Positions 51,853 to 61,194 of a stretch of DNA of 64,000 bases are shown piece after piece. Location of the stretch: the NCBI RefSeq assembly GCF_015223055.1, contig NZ_JADFBX010000004.1, positions 124,001-188,000 of the forward strand, in the 5' to 3' direction. The notes below the pieces were generated by a model that was not told where the DNA came from, made no database searches, and worked only from the letters and a program-made list of their open reading frames with translations. A program made the translations under genes and the position numbers. Origin of the DNA: Pedobacter sp. MC2016-24. GTDB taxonomy: Bacteria; Bacteroidota; Bacteroidia; Sphingobacteriales; Sphingobacteriaceae. Positions within the stretch are counted from its first letter, which is position 1. Every line of letters begins with the position of its first letter.

Positions 51853-54295
51853 GGTTTTCCCGGTGTATAAAGTGGAAAAGGATTGTATCCTTTCTATGCA
51901 GGGCGATATTACGATCGGTTATGAGCTGGCTTTACCGGAGATTTTTACTTTGTCCGACCGGGATTATGAGGCTTACCACCAGAGCTGGGTGAAGGCGATC
52001 CGTTTATTGCCTGCCTTTAGCGTACTGCACAAGCAGGACTGGTTTACCGGTAGCCAGTATCGGGCGGATTTTGAGGGTGAGGATAAGTCCTTTCTGTCGC
52101 TGTCCAGTGAACGCTTTTTTAATGAAAGACCGTTTCTGGAACACCGCTGTTATTTGTTTTTAACCAAGAAGCCTGATGGTCGTAAGCCATCGAGTTCGGC
52201 TTACAGCAATATCCTGAGAAAATCTATTGCGCCTGATCTGGTATTGGATGAGGGGTTACGGGATGATTTTCTGGATGCCTGCGGGCAGTTTGAAAGGGTG
52301 TTGTCGGATAGTGGTTTTGTGCGCTTTCGCCGTTTGCGGGATGATGACCTGGCGGGAACGGCCAATCAGCCGGGGGTAATCGAACGGTATTGCTTTTTAC
52401 TGGAACCGGGTCAGCAGTCTATGCTCAGGGATGTCAGGGTGAAGGGTGGGTTGCAGATTGGTGACCAAGAGCTTGAAGTGTATACCCTCTCAGATCAGGA
52501 AGACCTGCCGCCTTTGTGTGGGAGCCGAATCAATTACGAAAAGTACTCTACAGACCGGACTAAGTTCAGCATTGGCTTTGCCAGTCCTTTGGGGCAGTTG
52601 CTGCCTTGTAACCATATTTTTAACCAGTATGTATTCATCGAGGATGCTCAGAAAACAATCAAGCATTTGGAAGCGAAAAAGCTGCGTTTGCAGTCTTTGT
52701 CGGGGTATTCCCGGGAGAATGCGATTTCCAGGGATGCGGTGAATGACTTTTTAAATGAGGCGATTGCCTCGGGCAGGCTGCCCGTGAAAGCGCATTTCAA
52801 TGTGCTGGTCTGGGCGGATGAGGTTTCAAAGCGTAAAGACCTGAAGAACCTGGTGGGTTCGGCGATGGCGCAGATGGATGCGGTCTGTAAGCAGGAGACG
52901 GATGGACAGGCGCAGATCTGGTTTGCAGGTTTGCCGGGTAATGCAGCGGACTTTCCCATGAACGATACTTTTGATACGTTCGCGGAACAGGGTTCCTGCT
53001 TTTTTAACCTGGAGACGGGTTACCGATCTTCGGTATCTCCTTTTGGAATTCGGCTGGGGGACAGGTTAACGGGTAAACCGGTGCATGTGGACATCTCTGA
53101 TGAGCCGATGAAACTGGGCTGGATCACCAACCGTTCGAAGTTTTTAATTGGTGGGAGTGGTTCTGGTAAAAGTTTTTTGGTCAATCATCTGATCCGCTCT
53201 TATTATGAGCAGGATGCGCATTGTGTCTTGATTGATATCGGTCACAGTTACAAAGGGCTTTGTGAGCTGGTAGGCGGGTACTATTTTACTTATGGGGAGG
53301 AGTCCCCCATTTGTTTCAATCCTTTTTACCTGACCGAGGGAGATATACTGGATACCGAGAAGAAGGAAAGCATCAAGACTTTGCTGCTGGCGCTCTGGAA
53401 AAAGGATGATGAGCCTTACCGCAGGTCAGAGTATGTGGCGATATCTAATGCTTTGACGCTGTATTATGCGCATCTGGAGCAGCATCCGGATCTGTTTCCG
53501 GGTTTCAATTCTTTTTATGAATTCCTGATGGCCGAATACCTGCTGGTATTGGAGCATGGGAAGGTGAAGGAACGGGATTTTGATGTGGCGAACTTTCTGT
53601 ATGTGCTGAATCCTTACTACAAAGGCGGGGAGTTTGATTATTTACTGAATGCCACCGAAAACCTAGATCTGTTGCATGAACGGTTCATTGTTTTTGAGCT
53701 GGATGCGGTAAAAGACCACCCGATTTTATTTCCGGTCGTGACGCTGGTGATCATGGAAATGATCTTATCCAAGATGCGTAAGCTGAAGGGAGTGCGTAAG
53801 GTGGTGTTGATCGAAGAAGCCTGGAAAGCCATTGCCAAAGAAGGTATGGCGGCCTATATCCAGTATTTGTTCAAGACCATGCGTAAGTTTTTTGGGGAGC
53901 CGATAGTAGTGACCCAGGAGATTGAGGACATTGTTTCTTCTCCGATTGTCAAGCAGGCGATCATCAACAACAGTGACTGTAAGATCCTATTGGATCAGCG
54001 TAAATACCAGAACCGGTTTGACCAGATCCAGGAGCTGATGGGATTGACCGATAAGGAGAAAGCGCAGATCCTATCGATGAACAAGGCTAATGATCCCAAA
54101 CGCAAGTACAAAGAGGTCTTTATCTCTCTGGGTGGGCACAGTAAGGTGTACCGAACGGAGGTTTCTTTGGAGGAATACCTGGCTTATACCACTGAGGAAA
54201 GTGAAAAGATAAAAGTGCAGGAATATGCGCGCAGGTATGGCAGTATGCAAAAGGGGATCGCTGCTTTAGCCACTGAGCTCAGAAATAAAACATAA
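51836..54295 (+). CDS. traG: TraG-family conjugation ATPase (VirB4-like)
   Basis: 819 residues; the energy-giving ATPase of the type IV secretion channel. The N-terminal half has VEKDCILSMQGDITIGYELA; the P-loop is KFLIGGSGSGKSFLVNHLIR near residue 440, Walker B is KVVLIEEAWKAIAKEGM near residue 660, and VTQEIEDIVSSPIVKQAIIN follows. The length is typical for the family. It starts inside the traF frame and ends 22 bases before the next lipoprotein gene. Confidence 0.94.
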   Translation: MAEALKVFPVYKVEKDCILSMQGDITIGYELALPEIFTLSDRDYEAYHQSWVKAIRLLPAFSVLHKQDWFTGSQYRADFEGEDKSFLSLSSERFFNERPFLEHRCYLFLTKKPDGRKPSSSAYSNILRKSIAPDLVLDEGLRDDFLDACGQFERVLSDSGFVRFRRLRDDDLAGTANQPGVIERYCFLLEPGQQSMLRDVRVKGGLQIGDQELEVYTLSDQEDLPPLCGSRINYEKYSTDRTKFSIGFASPLGQLLPCNHIFNQYVFIEDAQKTIKHLEAKKLRLQSLSGYSRENAISRDAVNDFLNEAIASGRLPVKAHFNVLVWADEVSKRKDLKNLVGSAMAQMDAVCKQETDGQAQIWFAGLPGNAADFPMNDTFDTFAEQGSCFFNLETGYRSSVSPFGIRLGDRLTGKPVHVDISDEPMKLGWITNRSKFLIGGSGSGKSFLVNHLIRSYYEQDAHCVLIDIGHSYKGLCELVGGYYFTYGEESPICFNPFYLTEGDILDTEKKESIKTLLLALWKKDDEPYRRSEYVAISNALTLYYAHLEQHPDLFPGFNSFYEFLMAEYLLVLEHGKVKERDFDVANFLYVLNPYYKGGEFDYLLNATENLDLLHERFIVFELDAVKDHPILFPVVTLVIMEMILSKMRKLKGVRKVVLIEEAWKAIAKEGMAAYIQYLFKTMRKFFGEPIVVTQEIEDIVSSPIVKQAIINNSDCKILLDQRKYQNRFDQIQELMGLTDKEKAQILSMNKANDPKRKYKEVFISLGGHSKVYRTEVSLEEYLAYTTEESEKIKVQEYARRYGSMQKGIAALATELRNKT

Positions 54296-54317
54296 TCATT
54301 TTTAAACTAATAGAATT

Positions 54318-54689
54318 ATGAAAATAATCATTTTAAGTGTTTGCGCGGTACTGATGCTGTTTTTCAGCGCCTGCATGCGGGATCAGGTACGGTCTTTTAT
54401 TCCCGGAACTTATGTGAATCAGGCGGGAAGTGAGTTTAGTAAAGCCAGTGATACGCTGGTGATCGAGGCGGGTAGCAATAACCGCTACCTGATCCAGCGT
54501 AAGACGGGTTTTAACCGGATCCATAGTGGTAAGATCGGAAAGCGGGAGTACGAGACCGAGGTCTGGATGGCGGTTTACGATGAACAGGCTAAAATCCTGA
54601 AGGAAACCAGGCGTGGAAAAGAACTGGTGTTTGATGCTTCCGCGGGTACCCTTCGGATCAGCAGCCGGGTTTACAAAAAAATCAATTAA
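54318..54689 (+). CDS. Small lipoprotein in the tra operon
   Basis: 123 residues with a lipoprotein signal (IILSVCAVLMLFFSAC, Cys near residue 19), followed by a beta-rich domain (IPGTYVNQAGSEFSKASDTL, YLIQRKTGFNRIHSGKIGKR). Small lipoproteins of this kind stand between traG and traI in related elements and probably aid assembly of the outer part of the channel or act in exclusion. No certain family. Confidence 0.75.
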   Translation: MKIIILSVCAVLMLFFSACMRDQVRSFIPGTYVNQAGSEFSKASDTLVIEAGSNNRYLIQRKTGFNRIHSGKIGKREYETEVWMAVYDEQAKILKETRRGKELVFDASAGTLRISSRVYKKIN

Positions 54690-54779
54690 TCAATCAAATT
54701 TTATCACATGAAATGGATTAGATGTATGAAAACCTCCGAAGGAAGCTTGAATACCTATAAAAATCAAATCAAGAAACTT

Positions 54780-55460
54780 ATGAGAAAATATATGGTCATT
54801 TTGCCTTTAAGCGCCATGACGTTGTTTGTGGCTTTGCCTGCCCAGGCGACGGCGCAGATTGCGGTACTGGAAGTGATCAAGGCGGGCGTAAAGAAGGTCA
54901 TCAAAGCGGTTGACCTGAAAGTGCAGCGTTTGCAGAACCAGACGATCTGGCTGCAGAATGCGCAGAAAGTACTGGAAAACCAGTTGTCAAAATTGAAACT
55001 GGGTGAGATTGCCGACTGGACAGAGCGGCAGAAGGATTTGTACAGTAAGTACTATGAGGAACTCTGGCAGATCAAGTCGGCCATCACTTATTACAAGCGG
55101 ATCAAGGATCTCACCAGTCGTCAGGTGGACATCATGGATGAATACAAATGGGCCTGGGGACTGTTCAAAAAGGACAAGCATTTTAGTCCGGAGGAGCTGG
55201 AGTATATGGCGAAGATCTATTCTGGCATACTGGAGGAAAGTGTGAAAAATGTGGATCAGCTGCTGATGGTGGTAAGCAGTTTCAAGACCCAGATGAGTGA
55301 TGCGGCAAGGCTGGAACTGATTGCCGCTGCAGCGGATCAGATGGAACAGAATTATGCAGACCTGAAAAAATTCAATTCCGGGAACATTCAACAAAGTATT
55401 GGGCGGGCTAAATCTCTGGATGAGGTGGCCACATTAAAGGAGATCTATGGGATTGAGTAG
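54780..55460 (+). CDS. TraI-like secreted conjugation protein
   Basis: About 226 residues from ATG 54780, chosen because MRKYMVILPLSAMTLFVALP and then AQATAQ form a clean signal peptide; an upstream ATG at 54708 adds 24 residues before it. The mature part is helical: VLEVIKAGVKKVIKAVDLKV, QNQTIWLQNAQKVLENQLSK, and a later QLLMVVSSFKTQMSDAARLE. This fits the TraI proteins of Bacteroidota elements, thought to be periplasmic. It is the first of three related secreted proteins in tandem and overlaps the next by 14 bases. Confidence 0.8.
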   Translation: MRKYMVILPLSAMTLFVALPAQATAQIAVLEVIKAGVKKVIKAVDLKVQRLQNQTIWLQNAQKVLENQLSKLKLGEIADWTERQKDLYSKYYEELWQIKSAITYYKRIKDLTSRQVDIMDEYKWAWGLFKKDKHFSPEELEYMAKIYSGILEESVKNVDQLLMVVSSFKTQMSDAARLELIAAAADQMEQNYADLKKFNSGNIQQSIGRAKSLDEVATLKEIYGIE

Positions 55461-56100
55461 CGTTAAGTGGCGAATGGTTTCGGTTCTGGTGCTGTTGTCT
55501 ATGCTGGCTACTAATCCTGGTTTTGGACAGACATTCGGGGAGTTTTTCAACCAGAAGAAAACCCAGAAAAGATACCTGTTGCAGCAGATTGCGGCCTTAC
55601 AGGTGTACATCGGTTATGCAAAGAAAGGCTATGAGATCGTGGGTTCAGGGATTGACGTGGTCAAAGGAATCACCGATGGGGAATTTAACCTGCACCGGGT
55701 ATTTCTGGGTTCTTTGAAACTGGTCAGCCCCTTTATCCGCAACCATGAAAAGGTAGGAGAAATCCTTTCTCTGCAGCTGTCGATCAGCGGATCTTTCTCT
55801 GGTTTAAAACAGTTGTATTATCTGTCCCCGTCGAATCAGGCTTATGTTTTGGATGTTCGGGATCAGCTGATTGCTGAGTGCGGAAATGACCTGGAAGAAC
55901 TGCTGATGGTGATTACCTCTGGAGGGGTGGAAATGAGTGATGAGGAGCGATTGAGCAGGTTGAGTAAGATTCAAGAGGCTATGCGGGATAAATATGCTTT
56001 TGCCCGGAGTTTTTGTGGGGAAGTAAGTGGGTTCATTTTGAGCGTCAAGTCTGGTCTGGAATCAAATGAATGGATGAGGAGGCAGTATGAGATCAATTAA
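55447..56100 (+). CDS. Secreted tra-operon protein, second of three relatives
   Basis: 217 residues with a signal peptide (MVSVLVLLSMLATNPGFG). The mature part is helical; ITSGGVEMSDEERLSRLSKI matches ITAGTFRMSDEQRLKAIDRI in the next protein and VSSFKTQMSDAARLELIAAA in the previous one, and FNLHRVFLGSLKLVSPFIRN matches FSLHEVFLDGLMLVSPEIKK. The tandem set probably arose by duplication. A periplasmic structural role is likely. It overlaps both neighbours by 14 bases. Confidence 0.78.
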   Translation: MGLSSVKWRMVSVLVLLSMLATNPGFGQTFGEFFNQKKTQKRYLLQQIAALQVYIGYAKKGYEIVGSGIDVVKGITDGEFNLHRVFLGSLKLVSPFIRNHEKVGEILSLQLSISGSFSGLKQLYYLSPSNQAYVLDVRDQLIAECGNDLEELLMVITSGGVEMSDEERLSRLSKIQEAMRDKYAFARSFCGEVSGFILSVKSGLESNEWMRRQYEIN

Positions 56101-56734
56101 AATTCTTTGTGTGTTTGTAAGTGTTGGGCTGGTTGTTGTTTGTTCGCAGGTTCGGGCGCAGTCCACGGAAGTTCAGCAGCTATTGCTCAATGTAGAGAAG
56201 CTCAGCCAAATGAAAAATATCCTTCAGGATATGAAGAAAGGATATGAGGTCGTGTCAAAGGGGTACAATGCAGTAAAAAATATCTCCCAGCGGAATTTTT
56301 CCCTGCATGAAGTATTCCTGGATGGCTTGATGCTGGTGAGTCCGGAAATCAAGAAGTACCGACGTGTGGCAGATATCATCCGTGACCAGAAAAGCCTGTT
56401 ATCGGAGTATAAGGCTGCCTTTAAAAGTTTTCAAAGCTCCGGCGGGCTGAATCTTTCTGAACTGGATTACCTGGCTAGAGTCTACAAGCAGCTGTTTGAC
56501 CAGAGCCTGAATAGCCTGGATGAGCTGGTTACCGTGATCACTGCGGGTACCTTTCGAATGAGCGATGAACAGCGGCTCAAGGCGATAGACCGGATTTTTG
56601 CCGATACGCAGGATAAGCTGATGTTTCTTAGAAGCTTTAACCAGCAGGCCATGCTGCTTAGTCAGCAGCGCGTTAAGCAACGGGCAGAATTAGGCGATAC
56701 ACGTTCGCTTTACCATTTAAACTCTGGCCTATGA
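56087..56734 (+). CDS. Secreted tra-operon protein, third of three relatives
   Basis: 215 residues; signal peptide ILCVFVSVGLVVVCSQVRAQ. The mature helical part has LEVQQLLLN-like starts (TEVQQLLLNVEKLSQMKNIL), MKKGYEVVSKGYNAVKNISQ and VTVITAGTFRMSDEQRLKAI. It is closely related to the protein encoded at 55447 and more distantly to the TraI-like protein. It overlaps traJ by four bases. Confidence 0.78.
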   Translation: MRSIKILCVFVSVGLVVVCSQVRAQSTEVQQLLLNVEKLSQMKNILQDMKKGYEVVSKGYNAVKNISQRNFSLHEVFLDGLMLVSPEIKKYRRVADIIRDQKSLLSEYKAAFKSFQSSGGLNLSELDYLARVYKQLFDQSLNSLDELVTVITAGTFRMSDEQRLKAIDRIFADTQDKLMFLRSFNQQAMLLSQQRVKQRAELGDTRSLYHLNSGL

Positions 56735-57930
56735 AAAAGTTAGTTTTAAGTACGGTCGTGTTTCTGGTATGTGCGCTGTTTTTGCCTGGTGTTTGTTTGG
56801 CGCAGGGACTGGCAGGGCAGATCGGCGGGTTGCAGTCTATCTTGGATCAAGTGTATGCGGATATGCTGCCTTTGTGTTCGGGTCTGATCGGGGCGGGAAG
56901 GGCGATTGCCGGATTTGCAGCCCTTTGGTTTATTGCTAACCGGGTATGGCGGCAGATTGCTGCGGCTGAACCGATTGATTTTTATCCTTTAATGCGGCCA
57001 TTCGGTTTGGGTATGGCCATCGTGTTTTTTCCGGTGGTGATCTCGGTGATGAATGGGGTGTTGGGCATCACCGTAGCGGCTACTTCGGGAATGGTCAAAG
57101 ATTCCAACAATGCCATCAAGGCCTTGCTGGATCAGAAGGAGCGCGAGCTGAAAAAGTCTGTTAAGTATAAGCTGTATGTCGGGGAAGATGGCAGTGGAAA
57201 CCGGGAAGCCTGGTATAAATATACCCATCCCAAGGATCCAACCGGAGAGGAAGAAGGCTGGATGGAAGGGATTGGCAATGACATCCGGTTCTGGGCAGAC
57301 CGCCAGGATTATAAGATGCGGCACAGTTTTAAGCAGTTCATGTCCGAGGTGCTGGAAGTGGTTTATCAGGCTGCGGCTTTGTGTATCAATACGCTGCGTA
57401 CGTTTTTTCTCATCGTGCTGGTAATACTCGGCCCGCTGGTATTTGGTTTCGCGGTCTTCGACGGGCTGGGGCATACCTTATCGGTCTGGATCGCCCGGTA
57501 CATCAACATCTTTTTATGGTTACCGATCGCCAATATCTTCGGAACCATCCTGGGCAAGATCCAGCAAAATATGCTTAGGCTCGATATCCAGGAGGTTACC
57601 CAGCAGGGGGATACTTTTTTCTCCAGTACCGATACGGCCTACCTCATATTTATGATTATTGGGATTGTAGGGTATTTCTGTATTCCGACGATCGCCAATT
57701 ACATTGTGCATGCTGGTGGTGGGAATTCGATGCTGACCAAAGTGAACATGATGGTTTCCGGGGGAACAAGTAATGCGTACCAGGTAGGTGCCAAAAGCAT
57801 GGCTGGTGCCCGTGCGGGATCGGGAATGATCGTTGACCGCTTTGATGATGCCAGAAGGAACCTGGAACATGGCATGGCCGAAGCCTCCGGTCAGGATTAT
57901 TTCAAAGACAAATTATCTGGTAAAACTTAA
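56731..57930 (+). CDS. traJ: Conjugative transposon protein TraJ (VirB6-like)
   Basis: 399 residues with a signal peptide and about six membrane helices, for example LCSGLIGAGRAIAGFAALWF, FGLGMAIVFFPVVISVMNGV, FFLIVLVILGPLVFGFAVFD and YLIFMIIGIVGYFCIPTIAN. The C-terminal 80 residues are soluble and Gly/Ala-rich. This is the polytopic inner-membrane protein of the transfer channel. It is flanked by the secreted trio and traK. Confidence 0.9.
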   Translation: MKKLVLSTVVFLVCALFLPGVCLAQGLAGQIGGLQSILDQVYADMLPLCSGLIGAGRAIAGFAALWFIANRVWRQIAAAEPIDFYPLMRPFGLGMAIVFFPVVISVMNGVLGITVAATSGMVKDSNNAIKALLDQKERELKKSVKYKLYVGEDGSGNREAWYKYTHPKDPTGEEEGWMEGIGNDIRFWADRQDYKMRHSFKQFMSEVLEVVYQAAALCINTLRTFFLIVLVILGPLVFGFAVFDGLGHTLSVWIARYINIFLWLPIANIFGTILGKIQQNMLRLDIQEVTQQGDTFFSSTDTAYLIFMIIGIVGYFCIPTIANYIVHAGGGNSMLTKVNMMVSGGTSNAYQVGAKSMAGARAGSGMIVDRFDDARRNLEHGMAEASGQDYFKDKLSGKT

Positions 57931-57939
57931 CCTTAAATC

Positions 57940-58557
57940 ATGTTTACACAATTCAAAAATATAGATACTGCTTTTCAGCACATCAAAAGGTTCAGTATTT
58001 TTCTGATCCTGTGCAATGCGCTGGTGATGTGCTTTTGCGTGTACAAAAGTTATCAGCTGGTGGAAGCTTCTCAGAACAGGGTGCATATCCTTTACAATGG
58101 GAAAGTGCTGGAAGCACTGGCTTCAGACCGTAAAAGTAACCTGCCCGTTGAACTCCGGGATCATATCCGGACATTTCACCAGTACTTTTTTAGTTTAAGT
58201 CCGGATGAAAAAGCGATACAGGCTGGTGTGACTAAGGCCTTGTACCTGGCGGATGAAAGCGCCAAGAAGGCCTATGACAACCTGAAGGAACAGGGTTTTT
58301 TCAGTAACCTGATTTCCGCCAATATCAGCCAGGAGATCGTAGTCGACAGCATCCGGCTGGACATGAACAGTTATCCTTATCCTTTTACCTGTTACGCCAC
58401 CCAAAAACTGGTCAGATCCAGCAGTACGGTTTTTCGTAAGCTGGTGACACAAGGACAGGTGAGGGACATCAAAACCCAGACGGATAACAATCCGCATGGT
58501 TTTTTGATCCAGCGTTGGGAAACGGTTTCCAACACCGATGAACCTTTAAAACCATAG
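57940..58557 (+). CDS. traK: Conjugative transposon protein TraK (VirB8-like)
   Basis: 205 residues with one N-terminal membrane anchor (FSIFLILCNALVMCFCVYKS) and a periplasmic domain. FTQFKNIDTAFQHIKRFSIF is the typical start, FHQYFFSLSPDEKAIQAGVT follows, and ITANISQEI-like NLISANISQEIVVDSIRLDM is conserved. It nucleates the channel assembly. It lies ten bases after traJ and two bases before the traL-like gene. Confidence 0.91.
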   Translation: MFTQFKNIDTAFQHIKRFSIFLILCNALVMCFCVYKSYQLVEASQNRVHILYNGKVLEALASDRKSNLPVELRDHIRTFHQYFFSLSPDEKAIQAGVTKALYLADESAKKAYDNLKEQGFFSNLISANISQEIVVDSIRLDMNSYPYPFTCYATQKLVRSSSTVFRKLVTQGQVRDIKTQTDNNPHGFLIQRWETVSNTDEPLKP

Positions 58558-58559
58558 CA

Positions 58560-58781
58560 ATGCGGTTTTTTAAGAAAAGAGTTAGGGTAGCGGGGAATTC
58601 GGATGCTGTCTCGGCACGGATCGCCGGACTGATGCTTGAGCGGCAAAGACAACTGGCGGATTACCTGAACGAACGGTGTGCCGGACTTTCTATGCAGTGG
58701 CGGATCGGCCTGCTGATCGGGTTTTGTACGCTGATCGGGGCTTACCTGGTGTACGTGCTGATCTCGGCTTTTACCAATTAA
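58560..58781 (+). CDS. TraL-like small membrane protein
   Basis: 73 residues: a basic N-terminus (MRFFKKRVRVAGNSD), a helix with ERQRQLADYLNERC, and one membrane helix at the end (IGLLIGFCTLIGAYLVYVLI). Position between traK and traM and size fit the TraL slot of CTnDOT-like operons. Sequence evidence for the family is weak; the position is the main support. Confidence 0.72.
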   Translation: MRFFKKRVRVAGNSDAVSARIAGLMLERQRQLADYLNERCAGLSMQWRIGLLIGFCTLIGAYLVYVLISAFTN

Positions 58782-58802
58782 TTATTCACCCAAATCAATG
58801 AT

Positions 58803-59855
58803 ATGATGAACACAAAATCAAAAGACAAACGAAAGTTATTGCTGATGCTTCCGGTATTGGTCTTGCCTTTTTTAGCCTTGGGCTTTTATGCCCTGGATGG
58901 TGGCAAGGGCGCTGATCAAGGTGCCGGAGTGCCTGTCAGCGGTATCAATGCCAGTTTACCGGATGCGCGCTTGAAAAAGGCGGATCCCACGGATAAAATG
59001 GGGTTTTATGCACAGGCGGAACGTGACTCTGCTAAGGTGGCTGAAAACGGTTTAATGGCTGCTGCGCAGAAACTGGGTTTTCGGGGCAGGGTACTGGAAC
59101 CGCAGACCAGTGCAATTGATGAGAAGCTGGATCTGCTGAACAAAGAGCTGAGTAAACCTGCGGCACCAGTTCCGATTCCTGTTTATAAGAAGGAAGCTGC
59201 GAACCTGAAAAATGATGTAGACCGCCTGGAGGGGCTGATGAAGACCATGCAGGAACCTGTGGGTGATGATCCGGAAATGGCGCAGCTGAGTTCTATGCTG
59301 GAGAAAATCATTGACATCCAGCATCCGGAGCGGGCGAAAGAGAAGTATGTTGATGTTCCTGTTGTGCCTGACAGCTTGTTTAAAGCGATTCCGGCGATTG
59401 TGGAAGGAAATCAGAAAGTAACCCAGGGTTCGGTGGTTAAACTGAAACTGCTGGATACCATGCGGATTGGCGGGCAGCTGATCCCCAAGGGACAACTCAT
59501 TTATGGTACCGCGGGTTTATCCAACCAGCGGCTGATCCCGGTGATCCGTAACATCCGTCTGGGTACTTCTATCATCCCGGTAGACCTGTCGGTTTTTGAC
59601 CAGAAAGATGCCATGATCGGGATCAATGCGCCGGAAGCGGTGATCCTGGATGGAGTCAATTCCGGGGCGAACAGTGCGGTACAAAACATGCAGTTTTTGA
59701 GTATGGATCAGTCGCTGGGTATACAGGCGGCTGGAGCTGGGATTAATGCAGCCAAGTCACTGTTTAGTAGACAGGTCAAACGGATTAAGGTAAAGCTGAA
59801 GGCGGGATATCCCGTCTTGCTGCGCAACAATAAACAACAGAAGTCTTATCGATAA
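58803..59855 (+). CDS. traM: Conjugative transposon protein TraM (VirB10-like)
   Basis: 350 residues. An N-terminal anchor (LLLMLPVLVLPFLALGFYAL) is followed by a charged, flexible region and the C-terminal VirB10-like barrel domain, with VTQGSVVKLKLLDTMRIGGQ, IPKGQLIYGTAGLSNQRLIP and DLSVFDQKDAMIGINAPEAV. This pattern is the family signature. The next gene is DUF3945-like; the traN gene that usually follows traM is absent here. Confidence 0.92.
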   Translation: MMNTKSKDKRKLLLMLPVLVLPFLALGFYALDGGKGADQGAGVPVSGINASLPDARLKKADPTDKMGFYAQAERDSAKVAENGLMAAAQKLGFRGRVLEPQTSAIDEKLDLLNKELSKPAAPVPIPVYKKEAANLKNDVDRLEGLMKTMQEPVGDDPEMAQLSSMLEKIIDIQHPERAKEKYVDVPVVPDSLFKAIPAIVEGNQKVTQGSVVKLKLLDTMRIGGQLIPKGQLIYGTAGLSNQRLIPVIRNIRLGTSIIPVDLSVFDQKDAMIGINAPEAVILDGVNSGANSAVQNMQFLSMDQSLGIQAAGAGINAAKSLFSRQVKRIKVKLKAGYPVLLRNNKQQKSYR

Positions 59856-59870
59856 ATAGAACCTACGATC

Positions 59871-60857
59871 ATGAATTTAAATAACTTAGAGAACTTAGAA
59901 CAGGAAATGAAAGCTTTGGGCTTTAGCGAGAAGCTCATTACACTCATGCAGGAACGCATGCGCAGCAATGTGCCTGATTTTAAATTGTATGACAGCTTGC
60001 CTGCCGCAAAGGGTAGGTTAGACCTTACCCTGCATTTTAAACAGTCTGCTAAATCCGATTATTATTATCTGGGCCGTTACGATGCTGCCATGAATAACGA
60101 TAAGCCGCTGGCGGAAGGGCAGAAATATATGGTCATCACTCCAGCAGCACAGGAAGGGGCTAAGAAACCGTTTAAGGCGTTTGAGAACGTTTCAGAAGCG
60201 ATCTCCCATTTCAGGAAAATGGAAGCTCATGCAGAACTTGCTGTGGGAAAAGATCCATCTGCTAAGGTGATGCTGGCCAATATGGAAAATGGTAAAGTGA
60301 ATTATGTGTCCAAGGAATTTAAACAAACTTATTATGCACAGTCTTTGCCACAGACTTTCTGGCTGGATCAGGGTAAAGGCTTTACCGCTGAACAGGCGGT
60401 GAATTTAATGGAAGGGCGTTCGGTTTTCCGGGATGACCTGCTCAGCAGGGAGGGGATTCCCTACAAAGCCTGGATGCAGCTGGATAACGAGAAGCCAAGG
60501 GACAGGCAAAATAACCTTACCTTTCGCCAGTACGGAGATCCTTCCTATGGTTTTGATGTTCAGAAAGTCCTTGACGCTTACCAGATCAAGGAATTGGAAG
60601 ACCCGGCGAAAAGAGAGAAACTTGAAGTCGCTATCAAGAATGGCAATAAGCCTATGGTAACGGTGGTTAAAGACGGACAAGTGGCGAAGGTTTTTATTGA
60701 AGCTGCGGTCAGGTATGGTAAACTGAATTTCTATGCGGAGAACGGGAAACCGGAGAAGCGGGAAGAGTTTTTGAAAGAGGCATCCAGGGAAAGAACGCTG
60801 TCTGTGTCGAATAATATGCAGCGGGGTGTTTCTGCGGGGCAGGAACTTTCCAGATAA
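59871..60857 (+). CDS. DUF3945/DUF4099-like ICE protein
   Basis: 328 residues without membrane segments. EMKALGFSEKLITLMQERMR, then KGRLDLTLHFKQSAKSDYYY, and later LLSREGIPYKAWMQLDNEKP, YGDPSYGFDVQKVLDAYQIK match the soluble DUF4099/DUF3945 repeat-type proteins carried by Bacteroidota conjugative elements. Their role is unknown; some are near topoisomerases. It takes the place where traN is expected, 16 bases after traM. Confidence 0.8.
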   Translation: MNLNNLENLEQEMKALGFSEKLITLMQERMRSNVPDFKLYDSLPAAKGRLDLTLHFKQSAKSDYYYLGRYDAAMNNDKPLAEGQKYMVITPAAQEGAKKPFKAFENVSEAISHFRKMEAHAELAVGKDPSAKVMLANMENGKVNYVSKEFKQTYYAQSLPQTFWLDQGKGFTAEQAVNLMEGRSVFRDDLLSREGIPYKAWMQLDNEKPRDRQNNLTFRQYGDPSYGFDVQKVLDAYQIKELEDPAKREKLEVAIKNGNKPMVTVVKDGQVAKVFIEAAVRYGKLNFYAENGKPEKREEFLKEASRERTLSVSNNMQRGVSAGQELSR

Positions 60858-60918
60858 ATTTTATATTCGCAATCAATTTGTAACTAACTATTCATTAACA
60901 TAAAAAAGAGCAAAAATT

Positions 60919-61098
60919 ATGGAGAAATTCCAAAAAGTGAAGGAACTGGTAGCACAGGTAGAAGCTGATGCAGCTAAATTCTATGAAAATGGTAACGGTG
61001 CTGCCGGAACGCGCGTTCGTAAAGCCATGCAGGATTTAAAGGTACTGGCTCAGGAGATCCGTACTGAAGTGACTGAAAAGAAAAACAGCGCTAAATAA
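60919..61098 (+). CDS. Histone H1-like small DNA-binding protein
   Basis: 59 residues: EKFQKVKELVAQVEADAAKF, then GNGAAGTRVRKAMQDLKVLA, and EIRTEVTEKKNSAK at the end. This is the short bacterial histone H1-like (Hc1-related) protein of Bacteroidota, which compacts DNA. It is 61 bases after the DUF3945-like gene and has a strong terminator 23 bases after its stop. It is too short for standard gene callers; the ATG at 60919 follows an A-rich leader. Confidence 0.88.
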   Translation: MEKFQKVKELVAQVEADAAKFYENGNGAAGTRVRKAMQDLKVLAQEIRTEVTEKKNSAK

Positions 61099-61120
61099 AT
61101 AACAAATGTTTTGGGAAATG

Positions 61121-61150
61121 AACCCTGTCTTTTTTAGGCAGGGTTTTTTT
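61121..61150 (+). terminator. Terminator after the histone-like gene
   Basis: AACCCTGTC, loop of seven bases, and GGCAGGGTT, followed by T7. It ends the tra/DUF3945/histone transcript. Confidence 0.92.
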
Positions 61151-61194
61151 GTGTCTCGTGTTTTTCTCACTTGACCATCATGTTGTTCAAGGGC

